In this document: positions 1 through 5,725 of the stretch, piece after piece
Layout: each line of letters starts with the position of its first letter
Numbering within the stretch: the stretch's first letter is position 1
Source of the DNA: an uncultured Rubellimicrobium sp.
Lineage (GTDB): Bacteria; Pseudomonadota; Alphaproteobacteria; Rhodobacterales; Rhodobacteraceae
Assembly: GCA_902805995.1 (NCBI GenBank)
Contig: CADCUU010000493.1
Location: 1-10,141 of the forward strand
Direction: 5' to 3'
DNA length: 10,141 nucleotides
The notes under the pieces: model-generated
Databases searched by the model: none
What the model saw: only the letters and a program-made list of their open reading frames with translations
Told to the model about the DNA's origin: nothing
Position numbers and translations under genes: made by a program

Positions 1-153
1 GTGACCGACGTGGCGGCCACCGCCGCCGAGGGCGCCGACGCCGCCGCGACGGCCGCCGCGACCGGGGCCGCCACCGACACGGGCGCGGCCGTCGAGATGG
101 AGGGCACCACCGAGCCCGCCGTCGAAAGCGAAGCGGCCACCACCGCCCAGTAA
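1..153 (+). CDS. C-terminal tail of an unidentified Ala/Thr-rich protein (5' truncated)
   Basis: An open frame runs from the first base to a TAA at 151-153 and encodes 50 residues made almost entirely of Ala, Thr, Gly, Glu and Asp. It has no hydrophobic segment, no Cys and no recognisable domain. The GTG at position 1 is in frame but is most likely an internal Val codon, because the gene probably begins before the window. Such acidic, low-complexity Ala-rich tails are usually disordered and occur at the ends of many high-GC alphaproteobacterial proteins, so the parent family cannot be named. A GC-rich hairpin lies 15 bases after the stop, consistent with the end of a transcription unit. The frame could be fortuitous, but the strong GC3 pattern and the clean stop support real coding. 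Confidence 0.5.
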   Translation: MTDVAATAAEGADAAATAAATGAATDTGAAVEMEGTTEPAVESEAATTAQ

Positions 154-168
154 ACCTCGTTCAGTAAC

Positions 169-189
169 TCCGGCCTTCTAAGGGCCGGG
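169..189 (+). terminator. Possible hairpin terminator after the upstream gene
   Basis: CCGGCC (170-175) pairs with GGCCGG (183-188). T176-G182 and T177-A181 extend the stem inwards and leave a CTA loop. No T-run follows, so this is at best a weak or GC-type terminator. A second inverted repeat, CGCCCG (195-200) with CGGGCG (220-225), lies just downstream and is followed by a T-rich stretch, but its loop is 19 bases long. Confidence 0.35.
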
Positions 190-225
190 ATCCGCGCCCG
201 GGTGACCGTCATGGTTGCTCGGGCG

Positions 226-241
226 TTAACGTTTTCTTAAC
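226..241 (+). promoter_or_regulatory. CtrA binding box (TTAA-N7-TTAAC)
   Basis: The sequence TTAACGTTTTCTTAAC matches the full alphaproteobacterial CtrA consensus TTAA-N7-TTAAC with no mismatch. It lies within a direct repeat of TTAACGTTT (226-234 and 237-245) with an 11-base period, about one helical turn. It is the most AT-rich patch for kilobases around and ends 34 bases before the ATG chosen for the nuclease gene, a natural position for a promoter operator. CtrA binding is inferred from the motif alone. In Rhodobacterales, CtrA is known to control motility, gene transfer agent and competence-type genes. Confidence 0.6.
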
Positions 242-275
242 GTTTCCATTGCAAACCCGCCCATGTTTGAACCAC

Positions 276-1007
276 ATGAAGGGCATGGCCCTTCGTGCGT
301 TGTCGTTCGCCCTCCTGATCCTTGCCGTGCTCGGCATCGGCTTCCTCGCGGGCCGCTGGTCGGACCCGTCCGCGACGGCCTCGGCGCAGGTGGCGGACCT
401 CGCGGGGCCCCTCCGGGTCATCGACGGCGACACCTTCGACGTGGGCGACACCCGCATCCGCCTGCACGGCGTCGATGCCCCCGAACGCGCGCAAACCTGC
501 CTCGACGAGAACGGCACCTCTTGGGACTGCGGCGACTGGGCGACCGACGGGGCCCGCACCGCATGGGAGGGCCGCGCCGCGACTTGCGAGATCGTGGAAA
601 CCGACCGCTATGGCCGCGCCGTGTCGCGCTGCGCGGTGGACGGGCAGGACCTCGGCGCGACCCTCGTCTCCAAGGGCATGGCCATGGCCTATGTCGCCTA
701 TTCCGAGGATTACCTGCCCGAGCAGGCCCGCGCCCATGCCGCCAAGCTGGGCCTCTGGCGCGGCACGTTCCAGATGCCCTGGGACTGGCGCCGCGACCCG
801 CAGGACCTGTCCGTCAGTCGCGTCGAGCCGGTGAGCGCCGAGGGTGCGGACTGCGCCATCAAGGGCAACATCTCGGGCGCGGGGCGGATCTATCACGTGC
901 CGGGCAGCCGCCATTACGACCGCACCCGCATCGACGAATCCGAGGGCGAGCGCTGGTTCTGCACCGCCGTCGAGGCCGAGGCCGCGGGCTGGCGCGCCGC
1001 AGGCTAG
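276..1007 (+). CDS. Membrane-anchored staphylococcal-nuclease-like (thermonuclease) protein
   Basis: This is a 243-residue protein with an SNase (thermonuclease) domain, predicted to cut DNA or RNA outside the cytoplasm in a calcium-dependent way. Residues 6-25 form one hydrophobic helix that should act as a membrane anchor or uncleaved signal. The SNase core (about 44-162) keeps the residues equivalent to nuclease D21 (D52 in IDGDT), R35 (R62), D40 (D67), E43 (E70, in GVDAPE) and R87 (R114, in DRYGR), so it looks catalytically intact. A C-terminal module (about 193-240, with CAIKGNIS, IYHVPGS, ERWFC and EAEAAGWR) is common in alphaproteobacterial SNases and resembles the Ada-type small zinc module. 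ATG276 was chosen because it gives the compact Lys-plus-hydrophobic N terminus. ATG285, behind GAAGGG, or an upstream TTG at 249 are alternatives. A CtrA box lies upstream. The stop overlaps the stop of the convergent transporter gene. Confidence 0.88.
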   Translation: MKGMALRALSFALLILAVLGIGFLAGRWSDPSATASAQVADLAGPLRVIDGDTFDVGDTRIRLHGVDAPERAQTCLDENGTSWDCGDWATDGARTAWEGRAATCEIVETDRYGRAVSRCAVDGQDLGATLVSKGMAMAYVAYSEDYLPEQARAHAAKLGLWRGTFQMPWDWRRDPQDLSVSRVEPVSAEGADCAIKGNISGAGRIYHVPGSRHYDRTRIDESEGERWFCTAVEAEAAGWRAAG

Positions 1008-2203
1008 CGCGTTCCCCGCAGCAACAGCAGCGACAGCCCCGCGCAGGCCGAGCTTCCCGCCATGATCGCCTGAAGCGGCCAGGAGCCCGTCTCCACCGAC
1101 AGGGCCCCCGCCGCGAGGACCGACAGGACCGCGCCGCCCGCCGTCATGATCGCGCCCGACAGGCCTGAGGCCGTCCCCGCGAGGTCGGGCCGCACAGAGA
1201 TGGACCCCGCCATCGAGTTCGGCAGCGTCATCCCGTTCCCAAGGCCCAGCGCCGTGCAGAAGCCGAAGAAGACCCAGGGGCTCGCATTGCCCGCGAGCGT
1301 GAGGAGGAGCGACACGGACAGTCCCAGCGTCGCCACCGCGCAGCCCATCATCGCCATCCGGTCGATCCCCACGCGCACGGAGAACCGCCCCGACAGGAAG
1401 TTGCCCAAGGCATAGCCGATGGCGGGCGAGCCCAGCGCGATCCCGGTCCAGAGCGGCGACAGCCCGTAGATTCGCCCCGCCACGAAGGACGCGCCGCCCA
1501 GGAGCGCGAAGAACGCCCCCGACGCGAACATCGCGCAGAGCGAATAGCCCCAGAACCGCCGCGACCGCAGCAGCGCCGGATAGTGCCTCAGCTGCGCCGA
1601 GAGCCCCCCGCCCTGGGCGCGCGACGTCTCCCCCTGGTCGGCCGCGACCAGCGCCAGCACCGCGCCTCCGACAAGGGCGAGGAGGACGAAGGACGCCTGC
1701 CAGCCGAAGGCCTGGTCCAGCGCGCCGCCGATCATGGGGCCGATCATGGGGATCAGCGCCATGCCCATGGTGATGTAGCCGATGCGCGACGCGGCCTCGT
1801 TCTGGCCCACGGTGTCGCGCACCACCGCGCGGGCGAGCACGATCCCCGCCACGGCCATCCCCTGCATCATCCGGAACGCGAGGAAGCTGCCCACGTTCGG
1901 CGCGACCAGCGTGCCCAGCGTCGCCACAACGAACAGCGCGAGCGACGCGAGCATCACGGGCCGCCGCCCGAACGTGTCCGCGACCGAGCCCAGCACGATC
2001 TGGAGCACCGCCGTCGTCAGCAGGTACCCCGACACCGCGAACTGCATCACCGCGTAGGAGGTGTCGAAATGCTCGGCCATATGGGCGAGCGAGGGCAGGA
2101 AGATCGAGGTCGAGAGCGCCCCCACCCCGGAGACGAGGATCAGCGTGACGATATGGGGCGGCGTCGTGCGGTCGAGGAACCGCACCGCGGGAAAGGAGGC
2201 CAT
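1004..2203 (-). CDS. MFS multidrug efflux transporter, Bcr/CflA family
   Basis: This 399-residue inner-membrane protein has the twelve-helix pattern of the major facilitator superfamily and the usual length for drug:proton antiporters. MFS motif A lies between helices 2 and 3 (residues 72-83, GSVADTFGRRPV). The antiporter motif C of drug exporters is in helix 5 (about 147-162, containing PMIGPMIGG). The helix 4 signature RMMQGMAVAGIVLARAVVRD is typical of the Bcr/CflA group, which exports chloramphenicol, bicyclomycin and related compounds; the real substrate cannot be read from sequence. The ATG starts one base after the TGA of the upstream DUF486 gene (TGACATG). Its GGAG lies at the end of that gene, so the two are almost certainly co-transcribed and translationally coupled. 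Its TAG overlaps the nuclease stop on the other strand in a shared CTAG. Confidence 0.9.
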   Translation of the reverse strand: MASFPAVRFLDRTTPPHIVTLILVSGVGALSTSIFLPSLAHMAEHFDTSYAVMQFAVSGYLLTTAVLQIVLGSVADTFGRRPVMLASLALFVVATLGTLVAPNVGSFLAFRMMQGMAVAGIVLARAVVRDTVGQNEAASRIGYITMGMALIPMIGPMIGGALDQAFGWQASFVLLALVGGAVLALVAADQGETSRAQGGGLSAQLRHYPALLRSRRFWGYSLCAMFASGAFFALLGGASFVAGRIYGLSPLWTGIALGSPAIGYALGNFLSGRFSVRVGIDRMAMMGCAVATLGLSVSLLLTLAGNASPWVFFGFCTALGLGNGMTLPNSMAGSISVRPDLAGTASGLSGAIMTAGGAVLSVLAAGALSVETGSWPLQAIMAGSSACAGLSLLLLRGTR

Positions 2204-2204
2204 G

Positions 2205-2558
2205 TCAGCTCCAGGGCTTGAAGATCAGGGCGGCGCCCAGGGCGATGAAGCCGAATCCCAGCAGATGGTTCCAGCCCAGCGGCTCCTTGAGATAGAGCAC
2301 CGAGAACACGGCGAACACTGACAGGGTGATCACCTCCTGGATGGTCTTCAGCTCCGCCGCCGAGAAGCGCCCGTGCCCCCAGCGGTTCGCGGGGACCTGG
2401 AGCGCGTATTCCGGCAGGGCGATCAGCCAGGACACCAAGATGACGGTGAACAGGGCCGCGCCCTTGTAGCGCAGGTGGCCGTACCAGGCGAAGGTCATGA
2501 AGACGTTCGACGCGATCAGAAGACCGATGGTGAGGACGGGGACGGGCAGGGCGGGCAT
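2205..2558 (-). CDS. DUF486-family small membrane protein (DMT-like)
   Basis: This is a 117-residue integral membrane protein with about four hydrophobic helices (roughly 7-27, 33-50, 74-91 and 96-113). The conserved stretches NVFMTFAWYGHL, PEYALQVPANRWG and LKTIQEVITLSVFAVFS are the family signature of DUF486, a short group related to the drug/metabolite transporter superfamily with no proven substrate. The start was set at the ATG whose codon spans 2556-2558, which has a GGAG eight bases upstream and gives the normal family length. The frame stays open much further upstream, but only as the antisense of pccB. It is the first gene of a minus-strand operon with the Bcr/CflA transporter. It is divergent from pccB across a 183-base region. 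Confidence 0.88.
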   Translation of the reverse strand: MPALPVPVLTIGLLIASNVFMTFAWYGHLRYKGAALFTVILVSWLIALPEYALQVPANRWGHGRFSAAELKTIQEVITLSVFAVFSVLYLKEPLGWNHLLGFGFIALGAALIFKPWS

Positions 2559-2741
2559 GTCGGGGGCTCCGGGCAGGACTCGCCCCCTGTCGCGCAGCGC
2601 GGGCGCGGGCGCAACGCCTGAAACCCCGCATCGCGGCAGGGCATCACGGTTAGCGCAATCACCGCCCGCCGGGGGATTGCAGGCTGCGCGCCTTTCCGCT
2701 TTCGTGAGAGCGGGAGCCCGTGGGAGCCCAAGGGGGGAAGA
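2559..2741. promoter_or_regulatory. Divergent promoter/leader region between the DUF486 gene and pccB
   Basis: This 183-base region must hold promoters for both directions. Three structures are visible. The first is a perfect inverted repeat, GCAATC (2655-2660) and GATTGC (2675-2680), separated by 14 bases. The second is a short hairpin, CCGCTTTC (2696-2703) with GAGAGCGG (2706-2713), with one G-U pair. The third is a direct repeat of GGGAGCCC (2712-2719 and 2722-2729) with a 10-base period, just before the pccB ribosome binding site AGGGGGG (2731-2737). I cannot assign a confident -35/-10 pair. The exact TTTGCAAA repeat reported for the Rhodobacter regulator PccR is absent. Confidence 0.4.
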
Positions 2742-4274
2742 ATGAACGACATCCTGGCCGAGCTCGAAACCCGTCGCGCCGCCGCGCGGCTCGGGGGCGG
2801 GCAGGCGCGCATCGACGCCCAGCACGCCCGCGGCAAGCTCACCGCCCGCGAACGCATCGAGCTTCTTCTCGACGAAGGGTCGTTCGAGGAGTTCGACATG
2901 TTCGTCACCCACCGCGGCACCGAGTTCGGCATCGACGCCGACCGCCCCGCGGGCGATGGCGTGGTAACGGGCTGGGGCACGGTCAACGGGCGGCTCACCT
3001 ACGTCTTCTCCCAGGACTTCACGGTCTTCGGCGGGTCGCTGTCGGAGACCCATGCCCAGAAGATCTGCAAGATCATGGACATGGCGCTGCGCAACGGCGC
3101 GCCGGTCGTGGGGATCAACGACTCCGGCGGCGCCCGCATCCAAGAGGGGGTGTCGAGCCTCGCCGGTTATGCAGAGGTGTTCCAGAGGAACGTGCTGGCC
3201 TCGGGCGTGATCCCGCAGATCAGCCTCGTGATGGGGCCCTGCGCGGGCGGCGCCGTCTATTCGCCCGCCATGACGGATTTCATCCTGATGGTGAAGGACA
3301 CGTCCTACATGTTCGTCACCGGGCCCGAGGTCGTGCGCACCGTCACCAACGAGGTCGTCACCGCCGAGGAGCTGGGCGGCGCCCTCACCCACACGCGCAA
3401 GTCTTCCGTCGCCGATGCGGCCTTCGAGAACGACGTGGAGGCCATCGCCGAGGCGCGGCGGTTGCTCGACTTCCTGCCGCTGTCGAACCGCACCCCCGTG
3501 CCCACGCGGCCCTTCTTCGACGATCCCGCGCGGGTGGAGACGAGCCTCGACACCCTGATCCCCGAGAACGCGAACACGCCCTACGACATGCGCGAACTCG
3601 TCGCCAAGGTCGCGGACGAGGGCGACTTCTACGAGATCCAGGCCGAGTTCGCGAAGAACATCCTCACGGGCTTCATCCGGCTGGAGGGGTCCACCGTGGG
3701 CGTCGTGGCGAACCAGCCCACCGTCCTCGCCGGGTGCCTCGACATCGATGCCTCGCGCAAGGCCGCGCGGTTCGTGCGCTTCTGCGACGCGTTCAGCATC
3801 CCGATCCTGACGCTGGTGGACGTGCCGGGCTTCCTGCCGGGCGTGACGCAGGAATACGGCGGCATCATCAAGCATGGCGCCAAGCTCCTGTTCGCCTATG
3901 CCGAGGCGACGGTGCCCAAGGTCACGGTCATCACCCGCAAGGCTTATGGCGGCGCCTATGACGTGATGGCCTCCAAGCACCTGCGCGGCGACGTGAACTA
4001 CGCGTGGCCCACCGCCGAGATCGCGGTCATGGGCGCCAAGGGGGCCGTGGAGATCCTGTACCGCGCCGAACGGGGCGACGCCGACGCGCTCGCGCAGCGG
4101 ACCCGCGACTACGAGGACCGCTTCGCCAACCCCTTCGTCGCGGCGGAACGCGGCTTCATCGACGAGGTGATCCAGCCCCGCTCCACCCGCCGCCGCGTGG
4201 CGCGCGCGTTTGCCATGCTGCGGGGCAAGCAGCTCCAGAACCCGTGGAAGAAGCATGACAACATTCCGCTGTGA
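2742..4274 (+). CDS. pccB: Propionyl-CoA carboxylase beta (carboxyltransferase) subunit
   Basis: This 510-residue cytosolic enzyme subunit moves the carboxyl group from carboxybiotin to propionyl-CoA to give (S)-methylmalonyl-CoA. It works as a beta6 core with the PccA alpha subunits. Its length and both crotonase-fold carboxyltransferase halves match the family. The N-terminal half has GGARIQEG and the oxyanion-forming [12 protein letters not shown] (from residue 165), which bind acyl-CoA. The C-terminal half has [18 protein letters not shown] (Gly403-Gly404, Asp407) and [18 protein letters not shown], which bind biotin. As I recall the family, Asp407 falls at the position where Asp favours propionyl-CoA and Ile favours acetyl-CoA, supporting PCC rather than ACC. 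The ATG is preceded by a strong AGGGGGG Shine-Dalgarno. The last 20 bases overlap the next gene in another frame. pccA follows after three small genes. Confidence 0.96.
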   Translation: MNDILAELETRRAAARLGGGQARIDAQHARGKLTARERIELLLDEGSFEEFDMFVTHRGTEFGIDADRPAGDGVVTGWGTVNGRLTYVFSQDFTVFGGSLSETHAQKICKIMDMALRNGAPVVGINDSGGARIQEGVSSLAGYAEVFQRNVLASGVIPQISLVMGPCAGGAVYSPAMTDFILMVKDTSYMFVTGPEVVRTVTNEVVTAEELGGALTHTRKSSVADAAFENDVEAIAEARRLLDFLPLSNRTPVPTRPFFDDPARVETSLDTLIPENANTPYDMRELVAKVADEGDFYEIQAEFAKNILTGFIRLEGSTVGVVANQPTVLAGCLDIDASRKAARFVRFCDAFSIPILTLVDVPGFLPGVTQEYGGIIKHGAKLLFAYAEATVPKVTVITRKAYGGAYDVMASKHLRGDVNYAWPTAEIAVMGAKGAVEILYRAERGDADALAQRTRDYEDRFANPFVAAERGFIDEVIQPRSTRRRVARAFAMLRGKQLQNPWKKHDNIPL

Positions 4275-4824
4275 CCGGGGGCGGGGAGGAAGGCTGCCTT
4301 CCGTTCGACGGGGCGTCCGGCGGGGCCTCGTCCGGGGGGCCGCGCTGGCGATCGCCGCCACGCCGGCCGCCGCCCAGGACCTGATGTTGCCCTCCGGCCT
4401 CTCTGCCACGCTCTACGACGTCGTGCTGGAAGAATCAGCGGATTCGCTCGCGCCTGATGCCTTCACCGACCCGGAGGCAGCCGAGCGCGGCGAGGTCCCC
4501 GAGGACATCGCCCTCGACACGAAGCCCGACAGGCTGGGCGTCGTGGTGGGGGACGCCGCGACCGGCGGCCTCGCCCGGTTCCGGCTGAGCGTCCCCGGAC
4601 TGGCTGCGGAAGGCGTGGGCTACGAGACCGTGGCGGGCGACTTCCTGTGGCTTTGCGAGGATCTGGCGCTCCCGGCCCTGGCCGCCAACGACTGGCAGCC
4701 GGTGGAGGTCGTGATCGCGCTATCGGACCGCGAGGTCGAATTCGGCGCCACCGATCCGGAGGCCGTGCAGTTCTTCGAAGGGTTCCGTATTGCGGGCGGC
4801 GCCTGCGTCCCGCAGGCCTTCTGA
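4255..4824 (+). CDS. Secreted DUF6497-like protein of unknown function
   Basis: This 189-residue protein has a long Arg-rich N terminus, a short hydrophobic stretch (about 29-38) and an Ala-X-Ala site followed by Gln-Asp, so export and cleavage near residue 41 are likely. The mature part is acidic. It contains [12 protein letters not shown], a segment near [11 protein letters not shown] and an end of the type [19 protein letters not shown]; the two Cys could form a disulfide. From memory this pattern fits DUF6497, a Rhodobacteraceae family without known function, but that match should be checked. ATG4255 was chosen because GGAAG sits just upstream. It overlaps the pccB reading frame by 20 bases, implying translational coupling. 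An in-frame ATG at 4210 lies deep inside pccB and is less likely. Why an exported protein would be coupled to a cytosolic carboxylase is unclear. Confidence 0.78.
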   Translation: MTTFRCDRGRGGRLPSVRRGVRRGLVRGAALAIAATPAAAQDLMLPSGLSATLYDVVLEESADSLAPDAFTDPEAAERGEVPEDIALDTKPDRLGVVVGDAATGGLARFRLSVPGLAAEGVGYETVAGDFLWLCEDLALPALAANDWQPVEVVIALSDREVEFGATDPEAVQFFEGFRIAGGACVPQAF

Positions 4825-4839
4825 TGGAAAGGCACGATC

Positions 4840-5190
4840 TTGGAAAAACATAGGGGCTTTCCCGGGCGGCTGCCCTCCTCGGACCTCCAGTTCACCATCC
4901 GCCACGCCAACCACAAGAAGGGCGCCTCGCCCATCATCGCGCGCGAACGTTTCCGAGACCGCGCGCCCATCGACCGCGCCGCCGACCGCGCCTTCATGAA
5001 GGCGCTGTGGGAGCATTTCGGCGAGGAGCCCTTCGTGCGCGGCAACCTCGACGCCGGGCGGCTGTCCTGGCTGTTCGGCCGCGAGGTGGTGGCGGCAGAG
5101 CAGGACTTCGATCCCGAAAGCTACGACGCCCTGCTGCGGATCGACGTGGCCCGCGCCCGCGCCTCCTTTCCCGAGGTGTTCGAGGAATGA
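4840..5190 (+). CDS. Conserved-looking soluble protein of unknown function (TTG start)
   Basis: This is a 116-residue charged protein with no signal peptide, membrane segment or Cys. I do not recognise a named family. The middle (about 28-75) is rich in Arg, Asp and Phe, with IARERFRDRAP, ADRAFMKALWEHFG and GNLDAGRLSWLFGREV, which reads as a compact helical domain. The frame is stopped by the TGA at 4822 and has no ATG before conserved-looking sequence, so translation most likely starts at TTG 4840, seven bases after GAAAGG (4827-4832). It follows the secreted DUF6497-like gene by 15 bases in the same frame and is presumably in the pccB operon. An ATG at 4824, overlapping the previous stop, opens only a nine-codon frame ending at 4853. 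A role linked to the carboxylase is suggested only by position. Confidence 0.72.
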   Translation: MEKHRGFPGRLPSSDLQFTIRHANHKKGASPIIARERFRDRAPIDRAADRAFMKALWEHFGEEPFVRGNLDAGRLSWLFGREVVAAEQDFDPESYDALLRIDVARARASFPEVFEE

Positions 5191-5419
5191 GGGCAGGGCG
5201 GCCCCCCGCATCCAGCGCCGACACCTGTGGCCACACGTTCGCGGTTACGGGCACGGTGCGGGGCAGACGGTCGCCGCTGCGCTCACGTTTTCGTCAATGT
5301 TTCATGGATGTCGCGGTCTCGGCAGGATTTCCCCAAGTGAGGGAATCCGTGCCTTGCAGCCCGGGCTTTGGGGTGGCATCCCTCGCCACATCTGGGGCCA
5401 ATCTGTCGGGAGACAACCT
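5191..5419. promoter_or_regulatory. Leader/promoter region of the small lipoprotein gene
   Basis: These 229 bases contain no convincing gene. They include a 10-base palindrome TGTGGCCACA (5226-5235), an AT-richer patch ACGTTTTCGTCAATGTTTC (5285-5303) that could belong to a promoter, and a small inverted repeat GTGGC/GCCAC (5373-5377 and 5385-5389). No sigma-factor consensus can be assigned firmly. The length and the AT-rich patch suggest that the lipoprotein gene has its own promoter here, inside the pcc cluster. Confidence 0.35.
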
Positions 5420-5635
5420 ATGTCCATCACCATTCGGGCGCTCGCCGTCCTTTCCTTCGCCGCGGCTCTCTCCGCCTGCGGCACCACCGATGTCGAGCGT
5501 GCCGCCACCGGCGCGGCGATCGGCGGCGCGGTTGCCGCGGCGACCGACGGCAACCTCGCCGAAGGCGCGCTCTACGGCGCGGCCGCTGGCGCGGTCGTCT
5601 GCAACGTCACGCCCGGCGCGCCGAACTGCTACTGA
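5420..5635 (+). CDS. Small glycine-zipper lipoprotein
   Basis: This 71-residue protein has a lipoprotein signal peptide: Arg6, a hydrophobic stretch, and the lipobox LSAC with the lipidated Cys at residue 20. The mature part of 52 residues is Ala/Gly-rich, with a glycine-zipper pattern (AATGAAIGGAVAAAT and GALYGAAAGAVV). It ends in a tail with two further Cys (VVCNVTPGAPNCY) that may form a disulfide. Proteins of this kind are usually anchored in the outer membrane and often belong to envelope-stress sets, but no specific function can be given. ATG5420 was chosen because GGGAGA precedes it by seven bases and because it starts a perfect signal peptide. The frame is open further upstream but has no supported start. 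The gene has a 229-base leader and a strong terminator, so it looks like a self-contained transcription unit between pccB and pccA. Confidence 0.85.
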   Translation: MSITIRALAVLSFAAALSACGTTDVERAATGAAIGGAVAAATDGNLAEGALYGAAAGAVVCNVTPGAPNCY

Positions 5636-5665
5636 CCTGCGGGCCCATCGGCCCCTGATCGTCCT

Positions 5666-5698
5666 GGCCGCCGGAGCATCCCGCTCCGGCGGCCTTTT
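5666..5698 (+). terminator. Strong intrinsic terminator after the lipoprotein gene
   Basis: GGCCGCCGGAGC (5666-5677) and GCTCCGGCGGCC (5683-5694) form a perfect 12-bp stem around an ATCCC loop, followed directly by TTTT (5695-5698). This is the clearest terminator in the window. It lies 31 bases after the lipoprotein stop and only 27 bases before the pccA start codon. Confidence 0.9.
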
Positions 5699-5725
5699 CA
5701 TGTCCGCTGATCCCCGGAAGGCCCC

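Noticed and set aside
248..255. ATTGCAAA resembling the PccR half-site TTTGCAAA
   Set aside because: It is a single imperfect copy without the second repeat and lies in front of the nuclease, not a propionate gene; probably chance.
249..275. TTG 249 as the nuclease start
   Set aside because: It adds nine polar residues before the signal/anchor, has no RBS and lies almost on the CtrA box. ATG 276 is more natural.
2559..4409. Very long minus-strand open frame continuing upstream of the DUF486 gene
   Set aside because: It is antisense to pccB. The DUF486 family length and the GGAG before ATG 2558 place the start there, and the extension shows the His/Arg/Gly-rich look of a shadow frame.
5297..5419. 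Upstream extension of the lipoprotein frame starting at ATG 5297
   Set aside because: It would bury the lipobox about 60 residues inside the protein. ATG 5420 has a good RBS and yields a canonical lipoprotein signal peptide.
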